A stretch of DNA of 64,000 nucleotides from Rahnella laticis (GTDB taxonomy: Bacteria > Pseudomonadota > Gammaproteobacteria > Enterobacterales > Enterobacteriaceae): positions 61,813-125,812 of the forward strand of contig NZ_JADOBI010000016.1 of assembly GCF_015644585.1 (NCBI RefSeq), read 5' to 3'. The position numbers were made by a program, and so were the translations under genes. The notes beneath the pieces were generated by a model. That model saw only the letters and a program-made list of their open reading frames with translations. It was not told where the DNA came from and did no database searches. Within the stretch, counting starts at the first letter, position 1. Each line of letters starts with the position of its first letter. This document shows, in pieces, positions 1-12,045 of this stretch.

Positions 1-927
1 TCAGAAACCGAAAACGCCCTGCTGGCTGCGTTTTTCCCTCAGTAAATCCGCCTGTTCTTTCACGACCTGCCAGATGGCCTGCGCCGCCGGCGAGAGCGAA
101 CGGTTTTTGCGTTTCACCAGCATCAGTACACGGTTAATTTCCGGCACCAGCGGTTTTATGACCAGACGGCTGCCTTCCGGCAACGGAAGCGCCAGTGCGG
201 GCAACACGCTGATCCCAATCCCCGCTTCAACCATCGGAAATAACGTGGCCGGATGACCAATCTCCTGCGCGATTTCCGCCTTCACTTTCTGCGCTTTCAG
301 CGCGCCGTCGATGAGTATCCGGCTGCCTGACGCGTAATCCTGCAATACCAGTTTGCAGCCGTTAAGCGAAGGCCAGCCAACAGCCGTTTGCGCAGCAAAA
401 GGATGATCCTCGCGGCACAGCAGCAAAAAAGGCTCATGCAAGATCGGTTCACAGTCGAGATCCGTACTCTCACCGGGGTCGATCACAATGCCGAAATCCA
501 CTTCCGCATTTCTCACGCTGCTCAGCACCAGTTGCTGTGCCTGGTCACGCAGCAAAATGCGAATATCGGGATATTGTGCCTGCCCGCTGGCGATACATTG
601 CGGCATCAGTTGCGCGGAAATGGTCTGGCTGGAAGCGATTCTGACGCGGCCATTGTGCTGTGTTCCGAAGCTCCGGGTATCGAGCAGCATCGCGTGCAGT
701 TCGTCGAGTAACGGCTCCACCCGCTTTGACAAACTCAGCCCCGCGCTGGTCAGCACAACTTCCCGTGTTGTGCGATCCAGTAAACGGACGCCCATTTCGG
801 CTTCCAGCTCTTTCATACTGTGGCTGACGGCAGACTGTGAAAGACCGATCGCTTCCCCTGCCTGGCTAAAGCTGCCATAGCGCGCTACCGCAACAAAAAC
901 CCGAAGCTGCCTGAGAGAGTAATTCAT
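1..927 (-). CDS. yfeR: LysR-family transcriptional regulator (YfeR-like)
   Basis: A 308-residue LysR-type regulator. Residues 1-60 form the winged helix-turn-helix (start [20 protein letters not shown], then [20 protein letters not shown]); the rest is a periplasmic-binding-protein-like effector domain. The ATG at 925-927 reads away from yfeH. LysR regulators often control the divergent neighbour, and E. coli has the same yfeR/yfeH divergence next to ligA, so control of yfeH is a fair inference. The effector is unknown. The symbol rests on synteny and family resemblance. The reading frame is complete, with its TGA stop at the very first bases of the window. Confidence 0.85.
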   Translation of the reverse strand: MNYSLRQLRVFVAVARYGSFSQAGEAIGLSQSAVSHSMKELEAEMGVRLLDRTTREVVLTSAGLSLSKRVEPLLDELHAMLLDTRSFGTQHNGRVRIASSQTISAQLMPQCIASGQAQYPDIRILLRDQAQQLVLSSVRNAEVDFGIVIDPGESTDLDCEPILHEPFLLLCREDHPFAAQTAVGWPSLNGCKLVLQDYASGSRILIDGALKAQKVKAEIAQEIGHPATLFPMVEAGIGISVLPALALPLPEGSRLVIKPLVPEINRVLMLVKRKNRSLSPAAQAIWQVVKEQADLLREKRSQQGVFGF

Positions 928-944
928 GAATTTTTCACATCAAT

Positions 945-970
945 GGATTAAATAAATCAATTTTTTAATT
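945..970. promoter_or_regulatory. Candidate LysR operator in the yfeR/yfeH intergenic region
   Basis: The 98-bp divergent gap contains an AT-rich inverted repeat, ATTAAA (947-952) and TTTAAT (964-969), separated by 11 bp. This spacing resembles the dyads bound by LysR-type regulators. It is the only clear dyad in the gap. Binding by YfeR is inferred. Confidence 0.4.
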
Positions 971-1025
971 GTATCGCAAACGCCCAAAATAGCGGAATTC
1001 CATTACGACTTCTCAGAGAATCCGC

Positions 1026-2015
1026 ATGCGCTTCTTACCCGATCGTTTCACCTTAACCCTGATCGCCACCGTTTTACTCGCCACATTCTTTCCTGCCAGC
1101 GGGATGTTTGTCGCCTTTTTCAACAATCTGACCATTTTCGCCATCGGCCTGCTGTTCTTTATGCATGGCGCCAAGCTGTCGCGAGAAGCCATTTTTCAGG
1201 GCAGCAATAACTGGCGGCTGCATTTATGGGTGATGTTCAGCACGTTTATTTTGTTCCCAATCCTCGGCCTGCTGTTCCAGTGGTGGCATCCGGTTGACGT
1301 CAGCCCGCAGATTTACAGCGGATTTGTGTATCTGTGTATTTTGCCGGCGACCGTTCAGTCAGCAATCGCATTTACCTCTCTGGCGGGCGGAAACGTCGCG
1401 GCGGCAGTGTGCAGCGCCTCCGCGTCCAGCCTGCTGGGCATTTTTGTTTCGCCGCTGCTGGTGAGTTTGCTGATGCATGTTCAGGGGGAAACAGGCAACG
1501 GTCTGGAGCAGGTCGGGCACATTGTGCTGCAACTGCTGGTACCGTTTATCGCCGGTCATTTGCTGCGTCCGCTGATTGGCGGTTTTGTGGAACGTCACCG
1601 TAAAATGATCGGCAAAACCGACCAGACGTCGATCCTTCTTGTAGTATATTCCGCGTTTAGTGAAGCCGTCACGCAGGGGATCTGGCATCAGGTGGGCATC
1701 GGTTCCCTGCTGTTTATCGTGGCTTTCAGTCTGGTGCTGCTGGCCTTTGTTCTGGTGATCAATACCTACGCCGCACGCTGGCTGGGATTCAGTAAACCGG
1801 ATGAAATTACCATTGTGTTCTGCGGTTCCAAAAAGAGCCTGGCGAACGGTATTCCGATGGCCAATATCCTCTTCCCGGTCAGTGCGATTGGCATGATGGT
1901 TCTGCCACTGATGATTTTCCATCAGGTGCAGCTGATGACCTGTGCGGTGCTGGCGAAACGCTATCAGAAGAAGCAAAAGGAAGTGGCGCCCAGTCAGGCG
2001 CAGGTGACGGAGTAA
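1026..2015 (+). CDS. yfeH: Bile acid:sodium symporter-family membrane protein YfeH
   Basis: A 329-residue, strongly hydrophobic protein with about nine to ten membrane spans, of the SBF (bile acid:Na+ symporter, BASS/YfeH) type. Segments such as GLLFFMHGAKLSREAI near residue 45 and the late motif FCGSKKSLANGIPMA (about 265-280) are typical of YfeH-type members. Family membership suggests sodium-coupled uptake of an organic anion, but the substrate is unknown. It is divergent from the LysR gene and converges on ypeB across a shared hairpin terminator. The ATG at 1026 is the first in frame; upstream AGAGAA is only a weak ribosome-binding site. Confidence 0.85.
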   Translation: MRFLPDRFTLTLIATVLLATFFPASGMFVAFFNNLTIFAIGLLFFMHGAKLSREAIFQGSNNWRLHLWVMFSTFILFPILGLLFQWWHPVDVSPQIYSGFVYLCILPATVQSAIAFTSLAGGNVAAAVCSASASSLLGIFVSPLLVSLLMHVQGETGNGLEQVGHIVLQLLVPFIAGHLLRPLIGGFVERHRKMIGKTDQTSILLVVYSAFSEAVTQGIWHQVGIGSLLFIVAFSLVLLAFVLVINTYAARWLGFSKPDEITIVFCGSKKSLANGIPMANILFPVSAIGMMVLPLMIFHQVQLMTCAVLAKRYQKKQKEVAPSQAQVTE

Positions 2016-2025
2016 TGTCAAAAAT

Positions 2026-2049
2026 AAAGGCGCTGAAATCAGCGCCTTT
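2026..2049. terminator. Bidirectional hairpin terminator between yfeH and ypeB
   Basis: AAAGGCGCTGA and TCAGCGCCTTT form a perfect GC-rich stem flanked by A and T runs. It lies between the convergent yfeH and ypeB genes and could serve both strands. Confidence 0.8.
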
Positions 2050-2069
2050 AGTCTCAGAATGAAACGTTG

Positions 2070-2312
2070 TTATTCGTCCGTGCCGCCCAAACCTGGCCCG
2101 TTGCGGCGCAGCGGATTAATCAGGCTTTGCAGCCCTTCGCTTTTAATCGCCAGCGTCAGCTGCATCAGTTCGCCGAGTTTCCCCTCGGGAAATTCATCTT
2201 TGCGGGCAAACCACAGCAGATATTCCTCCGGCAAATCAATCAGCACCCTTCCGGCATATTTGCCAAAAGGCATCACCGTATTGGCGATTTTAATCAGATC
2301 TTCTTTTTCCAT
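2070..2312 (-). CDS. ypeB: DUF3820 small protein YpeB
   Basis: An 80-residue protein with the DUF3820 pattern (start MEKEDLIKIANTVMPFGKYA, then LPEEYLLWFA). E. coli YpeB sits in the same place beside ligA. Its molecular function is not established. The start codon is one base beyond the ligA stop, so it is probably co-transcribed with and translationally coupled to ligA. The C-terminus is proline/glycine-rich and probably disordered. Confidence 0.85.
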   Translation of the reverse strand: MEKEDLIKIANTVMPFGKYAGRVLIDLPEEYLLWFARKDEFPEGKLGELMQLTLAIKSEGLQSLINPLRRNGPGLGGTDE

Positions 2313-2313
2313 T

Positions 2314-4338
<2,025 letters not shown>

Positions 4339-4350
4339 TCACCGTGGAGA

Positions 4351-4376
4351 TAAAAAACCCCCGGCAAGCGGGGGTT
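4351..4376 (-). terminator. Rho-independent terminator between zipA and ligA
   Basis: Read on the minus strand, AACCCCCG and CGGGGGTT form an 8-bp stem with a 5-nt loop, followed at once by a run of T. It lies between the zipA stop and the ligA start and should limit read-through from zipA into ligA. Confidence 0.8.
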
Positions 4377-4406
4377 AGGGGAATGGGTGTTTCACGAACG
4401 CCAGAA

Positions 4407-5384
4407 TCAGGCGGTCGCCTCGAGGACCTCACGGATCCGCGCTTTGTACGTTTCCAGCTTCTGCGGCGTAATCATACGACGCTCATCATCAAGCACCATC
4501 GCACCGACATCATCGGCAATACGCTGGGCTGACTGCAGCAGCAGTTTAAAGTTCTGATGCGCATCGCCGTAGCAAGGCACCATCATGAACAACGTAACGC
4601 CAGGGGTGGAGAAGTCGGACATATTGTCAGGATCAAACGACCCCGGTTTGACCATATTGGCCAGACTGAACAATACCGGACCGCTGCCAGCAGGGCTGAC
4701 GTGACGATGGAAAATATTCATAGCGCCAAACTGGAAGCCGGACTGAAGCACGCTGTTAAGCAACACTTCACCGCCAATCACGCCGCCCTGATGCGCTGCA
4801 ACGTGCAGAACCAGAACGGTTTCTTTCAGTTTAGCTTTCTCTGCAGGCGCTTCTTCAGCAGGCGCAAAAGGCGCTGGCTGAGGTTCTGCTTTCGCAGCCG
4901 GTGCGGCCTCGGCATGAATCTCCTGCGGTGGAACCGGCGCGTGCGGTTTTACCTCAGGGGTAAAATCAGCGACAGGTTCGCGACGCGGTGCCTCAGGTTC
5001 AGCGGCGGAATAGCCACTGAGCAACGGGTCTTCCTGCACAGCATGTTGCTGCGGGCGAACCGGTTGTTGAGGACGGGCAACAGGCGCTGGCTGCACAGGT
5101 GGAACCTGTGGCTGACGTGGCGGTGCAGACTGTTCCGGCTCGTCGTCATACTGACCGAAAGTCGGTTCATCCTGAGGATAAGCAGGACGCACGCGCACTT
5201 CACCCACTCCATCGACAAAATCGTCAGACGGAGATTGCTCCCGTTCTTTTTTCACACGTTTAGCTGGGCGATCACGAAAAAGCGAAGAGCGTTCTTTACG
5301 GCTGGTCCACAAACCGTGTAACAACAACGCTATTATGGCGATCGCGCCAACAACGATTAATATCAGACGCAAATCCTGCATCAT
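4407..5384 (-). CDS. zipA: Cell division protein ZipA
   Basis: A 325-residue inner-membrane division protein that tethers FtsZ to the membrane. The start [20 protein letters not shown] is nearly identical to E. coli ZipA and forms the N-terminal anchor. A charged segment ([13 protein letters not shown]) follows, then a P/Q/A-rich flexible linker from about 45 to 185, then the globular FtsZ-binding domain (about 187-320). It is divergent from cysZ and followed by a terminator before ligA. The linker is the variable part of the family; length is close to E. coli (328). Confidence 0.97.
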   Translation of the reverse strand: MMQDLRLILIVVGAIAIIALLLHGLWTSRKERSSLFRDRPAKRVKKEREQSPSDDFVDGVGEVRVRPAYPQDEPTFGQYDDEPEQSAPPRQPQVPPVQPAPVARPQQPVRPQQHAVQEDPLLSGYSAAEPEAPRREPVADFTPEVKPHAPVPPQEIHAEAAPAAKAEPQPAPFAPAEEAPAEKAKLKETVLVLHVAAHQGGVIGGEVLLNSVLQSGFQFGAMNIFHRHVSPAGSGPVLFSLANMVKPGSFDPDNMSDFSTPGVTLFMMVPCYGDAHQNFKLLLQSAQRIADDVGAMVLDDERRMITPQKLETYKARIREVLEATA

Positions 5385-5607
5385 TGCTATCTCTGTTGTT
5401 CTAATTCATTGCCACCACGGCAAACATTCACAATATTAACTCTATTTGCCCACGTAGATAAGTGCAAGTCTCGACTCTACTTTCTGCTAATAAATAGGGT
5501 AGTTGCACCTTTTTTTGCTGTTTTTTCAGCCAATCCACCGCTAGCCAGTGGAAAATCATACCGATATGATAGCCCATGTCATTCAACTCAGAGAGAAAAT
5601 TTCGTTT

Positions 5608-6393
5608 ATGACTTCATCGCAAAGCGCCAGACAAGAAAACGGCGTGCATTATTTCAAACAGGGCTGGACGCTCATTTCCTTACCCGGGATACGACGTTTT
5701 GTGATTTTACCGCTGGCCGTGAACGTTGTCCTGATGGGCGGCGCGTTCTGGTGGCTGTTTACCAAATTGGGAGAGTGGATCCCGGCGATGATGAGTAAAG
5801 TCCCGGCGTGGCTCAGCTGGCTCGATTACCTGGTCTGGCCGATCGTCGTGCTTTCGGTGCTGCTGGTGTTCAGCTACTTTTTCAGCACGATTGCTAACTG
5901 GATAGCTGCGCCGTTCAGCGGATTACTCGCGGAGCAGCTCGAAGCGCGCCTGACCGGCAAACCGCTGCCTGACAGCGGTATCTGGGACATCATGAAAGAT
6001 CTGCCGCGTATCATGAAACGCGAATGGCAGAAACTGGCGTATTACCTGCCCCGCGCCGTGCTGTTGTTTGCATTGTATTTCATTCCGGTGATTGGTCAGA
6101 CCCTCGCGCCGGTGCTGTGGTTCTTCTTCAGCGCGTGGATGGTGGTGATTCAGTATTGTGACTACCCGTTCGATAACCACAAAGTCAGCTTTGCCGATAT
6201 GCGCCGCTCGCTCGGCAGCAACAAAATCGACAACATGCAGTTTGGCTCGCTGGTCAGCCTGTTCACCCTCATTCCGGTGCTGAATCTGGTGATCCTGCCC
6301 GTCGCCGTTTGCGGAGCCACTGCCATGTGGTGCGACCGTTACCGCGCGGTGTATGTGAAAAATAATATCGACGTTAATACCACGCGAACATAG
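5608..6393 (+). CDS. cysZ: Sulfate permease CysZ
   Basis: A 261-residue inner-membrane protein for sulfate entry into cysteine synthesis. About four membrane segments are visible. Family-conserved stretches include [34 protein letters not shown] and [14 protein letters not shown]. The frame is open further upstream (to 5548), but homologues align from the ATG at 5608 ([12 protein letters not shown]), so I chose that; the upstream AGAGAG is a modest ribosome-binding site. It precedes cysK in the same orientation, as in E. coli. Confidence 0.93.
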   Translation: MTSSQSARQENGVHYFKQGWTLISLPGIRRFVILPLAVNVVLMGGAFWWLFTKLGEWIPAMMSKVPAWLSWLDYLVWPIVVLSVLLVFSYFFSTIANWIAAPFSGLLAEQLEARLTGKPLPDSGIWDIMKDLPRIMKREWQKLAYYLPRAVLLFALYFIPVIGQTLAPVLWFFFSAWMVVIQYCDYPFDNHKVSFADMRRSLGSNKIDNMQFGSLVSLFTLIPVLNLVILPVAVCGATAMWCDRYRAVYVKNNIDVNTTRT

Positions 6394-6428
6394 CGGCACA
6401 ATCCGCATCCCGATCCTTTTTTTCCTTA

Positions 6429-6450
6429 ACAGCCGCCTCAGTGCGGCTGT
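6429..6450 (+). terminator. Candidate terminator after cysZ
   Basis: ACAGCCGC and GCGGCTGT form an 8-bp stem with a 6-nt loop just after the cysZ stop. The trailing T run is short, so the assignment is moderate. Confidence 0.5.
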
Positions 6451-6499
6451 TTGCTATGCTTGACTTTTTTATCCCAAACTTATTTCTTAATAACGGATC

Positions 6500-6580
6500 G
6501 GTATAGCAAATACCAAAACCTTACTTCACTCGGAAAGCCGTTCGCGTATGCTTTTCTGATTCCCACTAATTTCATAGTGT
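6500..6580 (+). promoter_or_regulatory. cysK promoter and presumptive CysB region
   Basis: TATGCT at 6547-6552 with TTCACT at 6525-6530 (16-bp spacing) resembles the E. coli cysK promoter, whose -10 region I recall as the same hexamer. Words such as CCTTACTTC and, nearer the gene, ATTTCATACAGTTAA also match my memory of the E. coli leader. CysB activation is inferred from that similarity; I cannot delimit the CysB footprint. Confidence 0.55.
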
Positions 6581-6626
6581 TGAAAGCTTCACACCGTGAA
6601 TATTTCATACAGTTAAAGGACGGGTT

Positions 6627-7592
6627 ATGAGCAAGATCTATGAAGACAATTCATTAACAATTGGCCATACGCCACTGGTTCGCCTGAACCGTATCGGTAA
6701 TGGCCGTATTCTGGCTAAGGTCGAGTCACGTAACCCGAGCTTCAGCGTGAAATGTCGCATCGGCGCGAACATGATTTGGGATGCTGAAAAACGCGGCATT
6801 CTGACCAAAGATATCGAACTGGTTGAACCGACCAGCGGGAACACCGGGATTGCGCTGGCGTACGTTGCCGCAGCGCGCGGTTATAAACTCACGCTGACCA
6901 TGCCGGAAACCATGAGCGTTGAACGCCGTAAGCTGCTGAAAGCGCTGGGTGCAAACCTGGTTCTGACAGAAGGCGCGAAAGGCATGAAAGGTGCGATTGC
7001 GAAAGCCGAAGAAATTCAGGCCAGCGATCCGGATCGTTACCTCATCCTTCAGCAGTTCAGCAACCCGGCAAACCCGGCGATCCACGAACAAACCACCGGC
7101 CCGGAAATCTGGGAAGATACCGATGGCGCGGTTGACGTGCTGATTGCTGGCGTCGGCACCGGCGGCACCATCACAGGGACTGGCCGTTATCTGAAAAGTA
7201 AAAAAAGCAGCGTCACGCTGGTAGCCGTTGAGCCAACCGATTCTCCGGTAATTACTCAAACGCTGAATGGCGAAGAAGTGAAACCCGGCCCGCACAAAAT
7301 TCAGGGTATCGGTGCCGGTTTTATTCCGGGCAACCTGGATCTGGAACTGCTGGATCGCGTCACGCTGATCACGAATGACGAATCTATGCAGATGGCACGT
7401 CGCCTGATGGAAGAAGAAGGCATTCTGGCGGGGATTTCTTCCGGTGCAGCCGTTGAAGCCGCCGTGAAATTGTCAAAAGAACCGGAATTTGCCGATAAGA
7501 CTATCGTCGTTATCCTGCCGTCCTCCGGCGAACGCTATCTGAGTACCGCATTGTTTGCAGATTTGTTTACGGAAAAAGAATTGCAACAATAA
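6627..7592 (+). CDS. cysK: Cysteine synthase A (O-acetylserine sulfhydrylase A)
   Basis: A 321-residue PLP enzyme that makes L-cysteine from O-acetylserine and sulfide. Lys42 in [13 protein letters not shown] is the PLP Schiff-base lysine; TSGNTG (about 69-74) is the substrate-binding loop and GTGGTITG (about 177-184) holds the PLP phosphate. The length matches E. coli (323). AAAGGA lies 7 bp before the ATG. A second paralogue, cysM, occurs in this window; this copy is assigned A by its SVKCRIG motif and its place between cysZ and ptsH. A strong terminator follows. Confidence 0.97.
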   Translation: MSKIYEDNSLTIGHTPLVRLNRIGNGRILAKVESRNPSFSVKCRIGANMIWDAEKRGILTKDIELVEPTSGNTGIALAYVAAARGYKLTLTMPETMSVERRKLLKALGANLVLTEGAKGMKGAIAKAEEIQASDPDRYLILQQFSNPANPAIHEQTTGPEIWEDTDGAVDVLIAGVGTGGTITGTGRYLKSKKSSVTLVAVEPTDSPVITQTLNGEEVKPGPHKIQGIGAGFIPGNLDLELLDRVTLITNDESMQMARRLMEEEGILAGISSGAAVEAAVKLSKEPEFADKTIVVILPSSGERYLSTALFADLFTEKELQQ

Positions 7593-7614
7593 TGCCACAT
7601 CCTTAAAAGCGATT

Positions 7615-7642
7615 AAAAAAGCACCTTTCGGGGTGCTTTTTT
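7615..7642 (+). terminator. cysK terminator
   Basis: A-run, GCACC, 6-nt loop, GGTGC, then six T. A textbook rho-independent terminator 23 bp after the cysK stop. Confidence 0.9.
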
Positions 7643-7993
7643 GTGGGCTACGTCAAAGTTTATACCACTCCATCATTGATTTTACGCGCCAGGTTTAGTA
7701 TTTAACCGGACAATTATTTCGCTGCGTGAAATTAATCGCTTCCATGACGCCGCCCGCTGAATCGATTTACCGATTTGTTACATGAGGGAAAAAAACGGCA
7801 TAATGGCGGAATAACAGGAAAGCTTGGATCTAGGGCAAAGTGTTTTATCGCTGAGTGCGCTATTTTCTCTTTTCTGTTGCATCTGAACCTGCCCCTGAAC
7901 CATAGTCAGGCGCTAATCTCTACAGGCTAAAGTGAAGCCTATAAGCTAAACTTTAGTCCCACAACATTACTTTAATAAGTTGGGGAAACAACA
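7643..7993 (+). promoter_or_regulatory. Upstream region of the ptsHI-crr operon
   Basis: About 350 bp without an ORF. The last 45 bp before ptsH (TTTAGTCCCACAACATTAC and later TTGGGGAAACAAC) closely resemble the E. coli pts leader as I recall it. TATAAG at 7940-7945 is a possible -10. In E. coli this region carries several promoters with CRP and Cra control. The best CRP-like word here, around 7723-7740, is poor, so I do not call a specific site. Confidence 0.4.
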
Positions 7994-8251
7994 ATGTTCC
8001 AGCAAGAAGTTACTATTACCGCTCCTAATGGTCTGCACACTCGCCCTGCTGCACAGTTCGTGAAAGAAGCCAAAGGTTTTGCTTCTGACATCACCGTGAC
8101 TTCAAACGGTAAAAGCGCCAGTGCTAAAAGCCTGTTCAAACTGCAAACTCTGGGCCTGACCCAAGGTACCGTTGTGACCCTCTCAGCTGAAGGTGAAGAC
8201 GAGCAAAAAGCCGTTGAACACTTGGTAAAACTGATGGCAGAGCTCGAGTAA
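7994..8251 (+). CDS. ptsH: Phosphocarrier protein HPr
   Basis: An 85-residue general PTS phosphocarrier in the cytoplasm. It takes phosphate from enzyme I on His15 ([12 protein letters not shown]) and passes it to sugar-specific EIIA domains. Ser46 lies in SAKSLFKLQ, the site used for regulation in Gram-positive bacteria. The size and sequence are nearly those of E. coli HPr. First gene of ptsH-ptsI-crr, with a strong GGGGAAA ribosome-binding site. Confidence 0.99.
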   Translation: MFQQEVTITAPNGLHTRPAAQFVKEAKGFASDITVTSNGKSASAKSLFKLQTLGLTQGTVVTLSAEGEDEQKAVEHLVKLMAELE

Positions 8252-8300
8252 CAACAGCCGCTCTTATATAGTTTAAACCAGTCAAGAGAAAGGTAGGGTT

Positions 8301-10028
8301 ATGATTTCAGGCATTTTAGTATCTCCCGGTATCGCTTTCGGCAAAGCACTTCTGTTGAAAGAAGATGAAATTGTCATCAACCGGAAAAAAATCTCTCCTG
8401 ATCAGGTTGATCAGGAAGTTGAACGTTTCCTTGCTGGCCGTGCGAAAGCATCAGCCCAGCTGGAAGTGATCAAGACCAAAGCCGGTGAGACCTTCGGTGA
8501 AGAGAAAGAAGCCATCTTCGAAGGCCACATCATGTTGTTGGAAGACGAAGAGCTTGAACAGGAAATCATAGCCCTCATCAAAGACGAGCACGCCTCTGCG
8601 GATGCGGCTGCTTTCTCTGTGATTGAAGGCCAGGCGAAAGCCCTGGAAGAGCTGGACGATGAATACCTGAAAGAACGTGCGGCTGACGTACGTGATATCG
8701 GTAAACGTCTGCTGCGCAACATTCTGGACATGGCTATCGTTGATCTGAGCTCAATCCAGGACGAGGTTATTCTGGTTGCGACCGATCTGACGCCATCAGA
8801 AACCGCACAGCTGAACCTGAACAAGGTTTTGGGCTTCATTACTGATTTGGGTGGCCGTACTTCTCACACCTCTATCATGGCCCGCTCACTGGAACTGCCT
8901 GCTATCGTCGGCACCAGTGATGTGACCAAACAAGTCAAAAATGATGACTATCTGATCCTCGACGCTGTAAACAATAAAATCTACGTCAACCCGACGGCGG
9001 ACGTTATTGATGAGCTGAAAGCGGTTCAGAACCAGTACATCTCTGAAAAAGACGAACTGACCAAACTGAAAGATCTGCCGGCGATTACGCTGGACGGCCA
9101 TCAGGTGGAAGTTTGTGCCAACATCGGTACCGTGCGCGACGTCGCCGGTGCAGAGCGCAATGGCGCTGAAGGTGTCGGCCTGTATCGTACAGAATTCCTG
9201 TTCATGGACCGTGACAGCCTGCCTACCGAAGAAGAGCAATTCCAGGCATATAAAGCCGTTGCTGAAGCGATGGGTTCACAGGCGGTTATCGTACGTACCA
9301 TGGACATCGGCGGTGATAAAGACCTGCCGTACATGAACTTGCCAAAAGAAGAAAACCCATTCCTGGGCTGGCGTGCAATCCGTATCTGTCTGGATCGTAA
9401 AGAAATTCTTCACGACCAGCTGAAAGGTATTCTGCGTGCTTCTGCGTTCGGCAAACTGCGCATCATGTTCCCGATGATCATTTCTGTTGAAGAAGTGCGT
9501 GAACTGAAAGCAGAACTCGAAATGCTGAAAGTTGAGCTGCGCGAAAAAGGCCAGGCATTCGATGAAACAATCGAAGTTGGCGTGATGGTTGAGACTCCAG
9601 CGGCTGCTGTGATTGCTCATCATCTGGCGAAAGAAGTCGATTTCTTCAGTATTGGTACAAACGATCTTACCCAGTATACTTTGGCTGTGGATCGCGGTAA
9701 TGAGCTGATTTCTCATCTGTACAACCCAATGTCTCCGTCTGTACTTGGTTTAATTAAACAAGTTATTGACGCATCTCATGCTGCCGGTAAATGGACAGGG
9801 ATGTGTGGCGAGCTAGCCGGTGACGAACGTGCTACACTTCTTCTATTGGGCATGGGGTTAGACGAGTTCAGCATGAGTGCTATCTCTATCCCACGCATCA
9901 AGAAAATTATTCGCAATACAAACTTCGAAGATGTGAAAGCGCTGGCAGATCAGGCCCTGGCTCAACCTACGGCGCAAGAGTTGATGAACCTGGTTAACAA
10001 GTTCATTGAAGAAAAAACACTCTGCTAA
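8301..10028 (+). CDS. ptsI: PTS enzyme I (PEP-protein phosphotransferase)
   Basis: A 575-residue cytoplasmic enzyme that starts the PTS by moving phosphate from PEP to HPr. The phosphorylated residue is His189 in [12 protein letters not shown]. The C-terminal PEP-binding barrel shows [12 protein letters not shown] (about 292-303), [17 protein letters not shown] (about 449-465) and the catalytic cysteine in GMCGELAGD. The length equals E. coli (575). It starts 49 bp after ptsH and is followed 47 bp later by crr, so one operon is near certain. Confidence 0.99.
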   Translation: MISGILVSPGIAFGKALLLKEDEIVINRKKISPDQVDQEVERFLAGRAKASAQLEVIKTKAGETFGEEKEAIFEGHIMLLEDEELEQEIIALIKDEHASADAAAFSVIEGQAKALEELDDEYLKERAADVRDIGKRLLRNILDMAIVDLSSIQDEVILVATDLTPSETAQLNLNKVLGFITDLGGRTSHTSIMARSLELPAIVGTSDVTKQVKNDDYLILDAVNNKIYVNPTADVIDELKAVQNQYISEKDELTKLKDLPAITLDGHQVEVCANIGTVRDVAGAERNGAEGVGLYRTEFLFMDRDSLPTEEEQFQAYKAVAEAMGSQAVIVRTMDIGGDKDLPYMNLPKEENPFLGWRAIRICLDRKEILHDQLKGILRASAFGKLRIMFPMIISVEEVRELKAELEMLKVELREKGQAFDETIEVGVMVETPAAAVIAHHLAKEVDFFSIGTNDLTQYTLAVDRGNELISHLYNPMSPSVLGLIKQVIDASHAAGKWTGMCGELAGDERATLLLLGMGLDEFSMSAISIPRIKKIIRNTNFEDVKALADQALAQPTAQELMNLVNKFIEEKTLC

Positions 10029-10075
10029 TTGCGCGATGCTGTAAAGCTGCCCAAATTAATGCTTAGGAGAAGATC

Positions 10076-10585
10076 ATGGGTTTGTTCGATAAACTGAAAT
10101 CATTGGTTTCGGATGATAAAAAAGACGTTGGCATCATTGAAATCGTGGCGCCGCTGTCTGGTGAAATTGTCAACATTGAAGACGTGCCTGACGTTGTTTT
10201 CGCTGAGAAAATCGTAGGCGACGGTATTGCTATCAAACCAGCGGGCAACAAAATGGTTGCTCCGGTTGACGGGACTATCGGTAAAATCTTCGAAACTAAC
10301 CATGCTTTCTCAATCGAATCCGACAGTGGCATCGAACTGTTTGTTCACTTCGGTATCGACACCGTTGAACTGAAAGGCGAAGGCTTCAAACGTATCGCCG
10401 AAGAAGGTCAGCGCGTTAAGAAAGGCGATTTGGTAATCGAATTTGATCTGGCCCTGCTGGAAGAGAAAGCGAAGTCTACCCTGACTCCGGTTGTTATCTC
10501 TAACATGGACGAGATCAAAGAGCTGATTAAACTGACCGGTAGCGTGACTGTGGGCGAAACCCCAATCATCCGTATCAAGAAGTAA
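10076..10585 (+). CDS. crr: PTS glucose-specific EIIA component (EIIA-Glc)
   Basis: A 169-residue soluble protein that carries phosphate from HPr to the glucose permease. It also signals carbon status by inhibiting non-PTS permeases and activating adenylate cyclase. His76 (ETNHAFSI) and His91 ([12 protein letters not shown]), counted with the initiator Met, are the catalytic pair. Length equals E. coli. TAGGAGAAG precedes the ATG. It ends the pts operon at a strong terminator. Confidence 0.99.
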   Translation: MGLFDKLKSLVSDDKKDVGIIEIVAPLSGEIVNIEDVPDVVFAEKIVGDGIAIKPAGNKMVAPVDGTIGKIFETNHAFSIESDSGIELFVHFGIDTVELKGEGFKRIAEEGQRVKKGDLVIEFDLALLEEKAKSTLTPVVISNMDEIKELIKLTGSVTVGETPIIRIKK

Positions 10586-10612
10586 TCAGCCCGAAGAAAC
10601 AAGAAGTAAAAG

Positions 10613-10638
10613 AAACGGCGCTCAGTGCGCCGTTTTTT
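10613..10638. terminator. Terminator of the pts operon
   Basis: AAACGGCGC and GCGCCGTTT with a 5-nt loop, then a T run. It separates crr from the convergent sensor kinase gene and may act in both directions. Confidence 0.9.
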
Positions 10639-10677
10639 ATTACCTGAATCTTTTGTAAGACTGAAAGGACTGAACGT

Positions 10678-12045
10678 TTAAATCTTCCAGTGCGGCACCA
10701 TCAGGCTGATCACCAATCCGTGAGGTTGCGCGTTACGGGCATCAACTTTGCCGTCATGTGCCAGCATCACTTTGCGGGTAATCGCCAGCCCCAGGCCGTA
10801 ACCTTTGCCAGACAACGGCGATTTCACGCGCACAAACGGGTCAAAGATACTCGACAGCTTATCCTCTTCCACGCCCGGCCCCTGATCGGCCACTTCAATC
10901 TGTAAAAACTCTTCAACCTGCGCCAGAGAAACGCTGATGGTCTGCCCGCGGGCGGAAAAGCGCAGCGCGTTACGCACCACATTATCGACCGCGCGCCGCA
11001 TCAGCTCAGCATTGCCTTTCACGGTGTAATCCATTTCGTCCGGCACTTCCGGGTGCATCGTGATATTCACGCCCGGCAGCTGTGCTTCGTAACGGGCATC
11101 ATTGACGACCGCTTCCACCAGCCCGTACAGATCAAAATACTCTTCGTCCGGGATTTCGCTGTTTTCCGTTCGCGACAGCGCAAGCAGTTCGCCGATCATC
11201 TTATCCAGACGCCCTGCTTCGTGCTCAATACGGCTGAGAGAGGTTTCAACGTTAGACGGGTTTTGCCGCGCCAGACCAATCGCCAGCTGCAAACGGGCCA
11301 GAGGAGAACGCAGCTCATGTGAAACGTCGTGCAACAGCTCTTCACGCGCTTTCACCAGCACCTGCAAACGTTCCGCCATCGAGTCGAAATCACGCGCCAC
11401 CTCGGACAGCTCATCGTGCCGTTTGCCCATACTGGAAAACAGACGCACCGATAAATCGCCCTGTGCAACCCGCCCGAACGCTTTACGCATTTGCAGCATC
11501 GGCCTTGTCAGGTTCCAGGCCAGAACCAGACTGAATAACAGACCGCCTAACCCGCCAAGCCAGAGCAACGGCGGCGGCATGTTCAGTAATTCCCGGTGTC
11601 TTCTTGGGCGGTACTCGTCCATCAGCCCGGCGACATCGTAACGAAGCCGGTAACCCTGCCCGTCCGGCCCCTGCACGAACTCCACCACTTCATGCGGGAT
11701 CTTACCCGGTTCCAGATCCTGCATCGTGCTGCCCTGCGCAGGAAGCAGTGAAGGCGCTACCGAGAAGAACTGACGATCATCTTCCGGCCAGTCGGCCATC
11801 ATGGCATTAAGCGCGGGCAGACCACCGGAATGAAGCGTGGAAACCGCCGAGGTAATCTGGAGTTTCACAAAACGCCGGGCAATGCCACTTTCCGGCGGTT
11901 CATGCGGATTATAAAACGCAAAAACCACCCAGAGCCCCTGAGTGATTGCCACGAAGGTAAACCAGAATCCCAGCAGGATTTTCCAGAACAACCTTCCGCG
12001 CAGACGTTTAGCGGATTCGATAGCCAATGCTGCGCACCGTTTCAA
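10678..12045 (-). CDS. CpxA-like sensor histidine kinase
   Basis: A membrane sensor kinase of 455 residues if it starts at the TTG at 12043-12045. It has TM1 about 20-45, a periplasmic domain about 46-155, TM2 about 157-179, HAMP about 180-235, and an H-box LLHDVSHELRSPLARLQLAI with His243. Further on are NAVDNVVRNALRFS-type N-box residues and DQGPG / GKGYGLGLAI ATP-binding boxes. The H-box is very close to that of CpxA. It overlaps the response regulator gene by 38 bp. No ATG or GTG exists near the start, so initiation is probably at TTG with translational coupling; a second TTG lies six codons on. The signal sensed is unknown. Confidence 0.85.
   Translation of the reverse strand: MKRCAALAIESAKRLRGRLFWKILLGFWFTFVAITQGLWVVFAFYNPHEPPESGIARRFVKLQITSAVSTLHSGGLPALNAMMADWPEDDRQFFSVAPSLLPAQGSTMQDLEPGKIPHEVVEFVQGPDGQGYRLRYDVAGLMDEYRPRRHRELLNMPPPLLWLGGLGGLLFSLVLAWNLTRPMLQMRKAFGRVAQGDLSVRLFSSMGKRHDELSEVARDFDSMAERLQVLVKAREELLHDVSHELRSPLARLQLAIGLARQNPSNVETSLSRIEHEAGRLDKMIGELLALSRTENSEIPDEEYFDLYGLVEAVVNDARYEAQLPGVNITMHPEVPDEMDYTVKGNAELMRRAVDNVVRNALRFSARGQTISVSLAQVEEFLQIEVADQGPGVEEDKLSSIFDPFVRVKSPLSGKGYGLGLAITRKVMLAHDGKVDARNAQPHGLVISLMVPHWKI

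Noticed and set aside
5548..5607. Upstream in-frame start for cysZ
   Set aside because: It adds 20 residues not present in homologues; the ATG at 5608 aligns with the family.
7723..7740. Possible CRP site upstream of ptsH
   Set aside because: Only the left half resembles the consensus; too weak to call, though CRP control of pts is known in E. coli.
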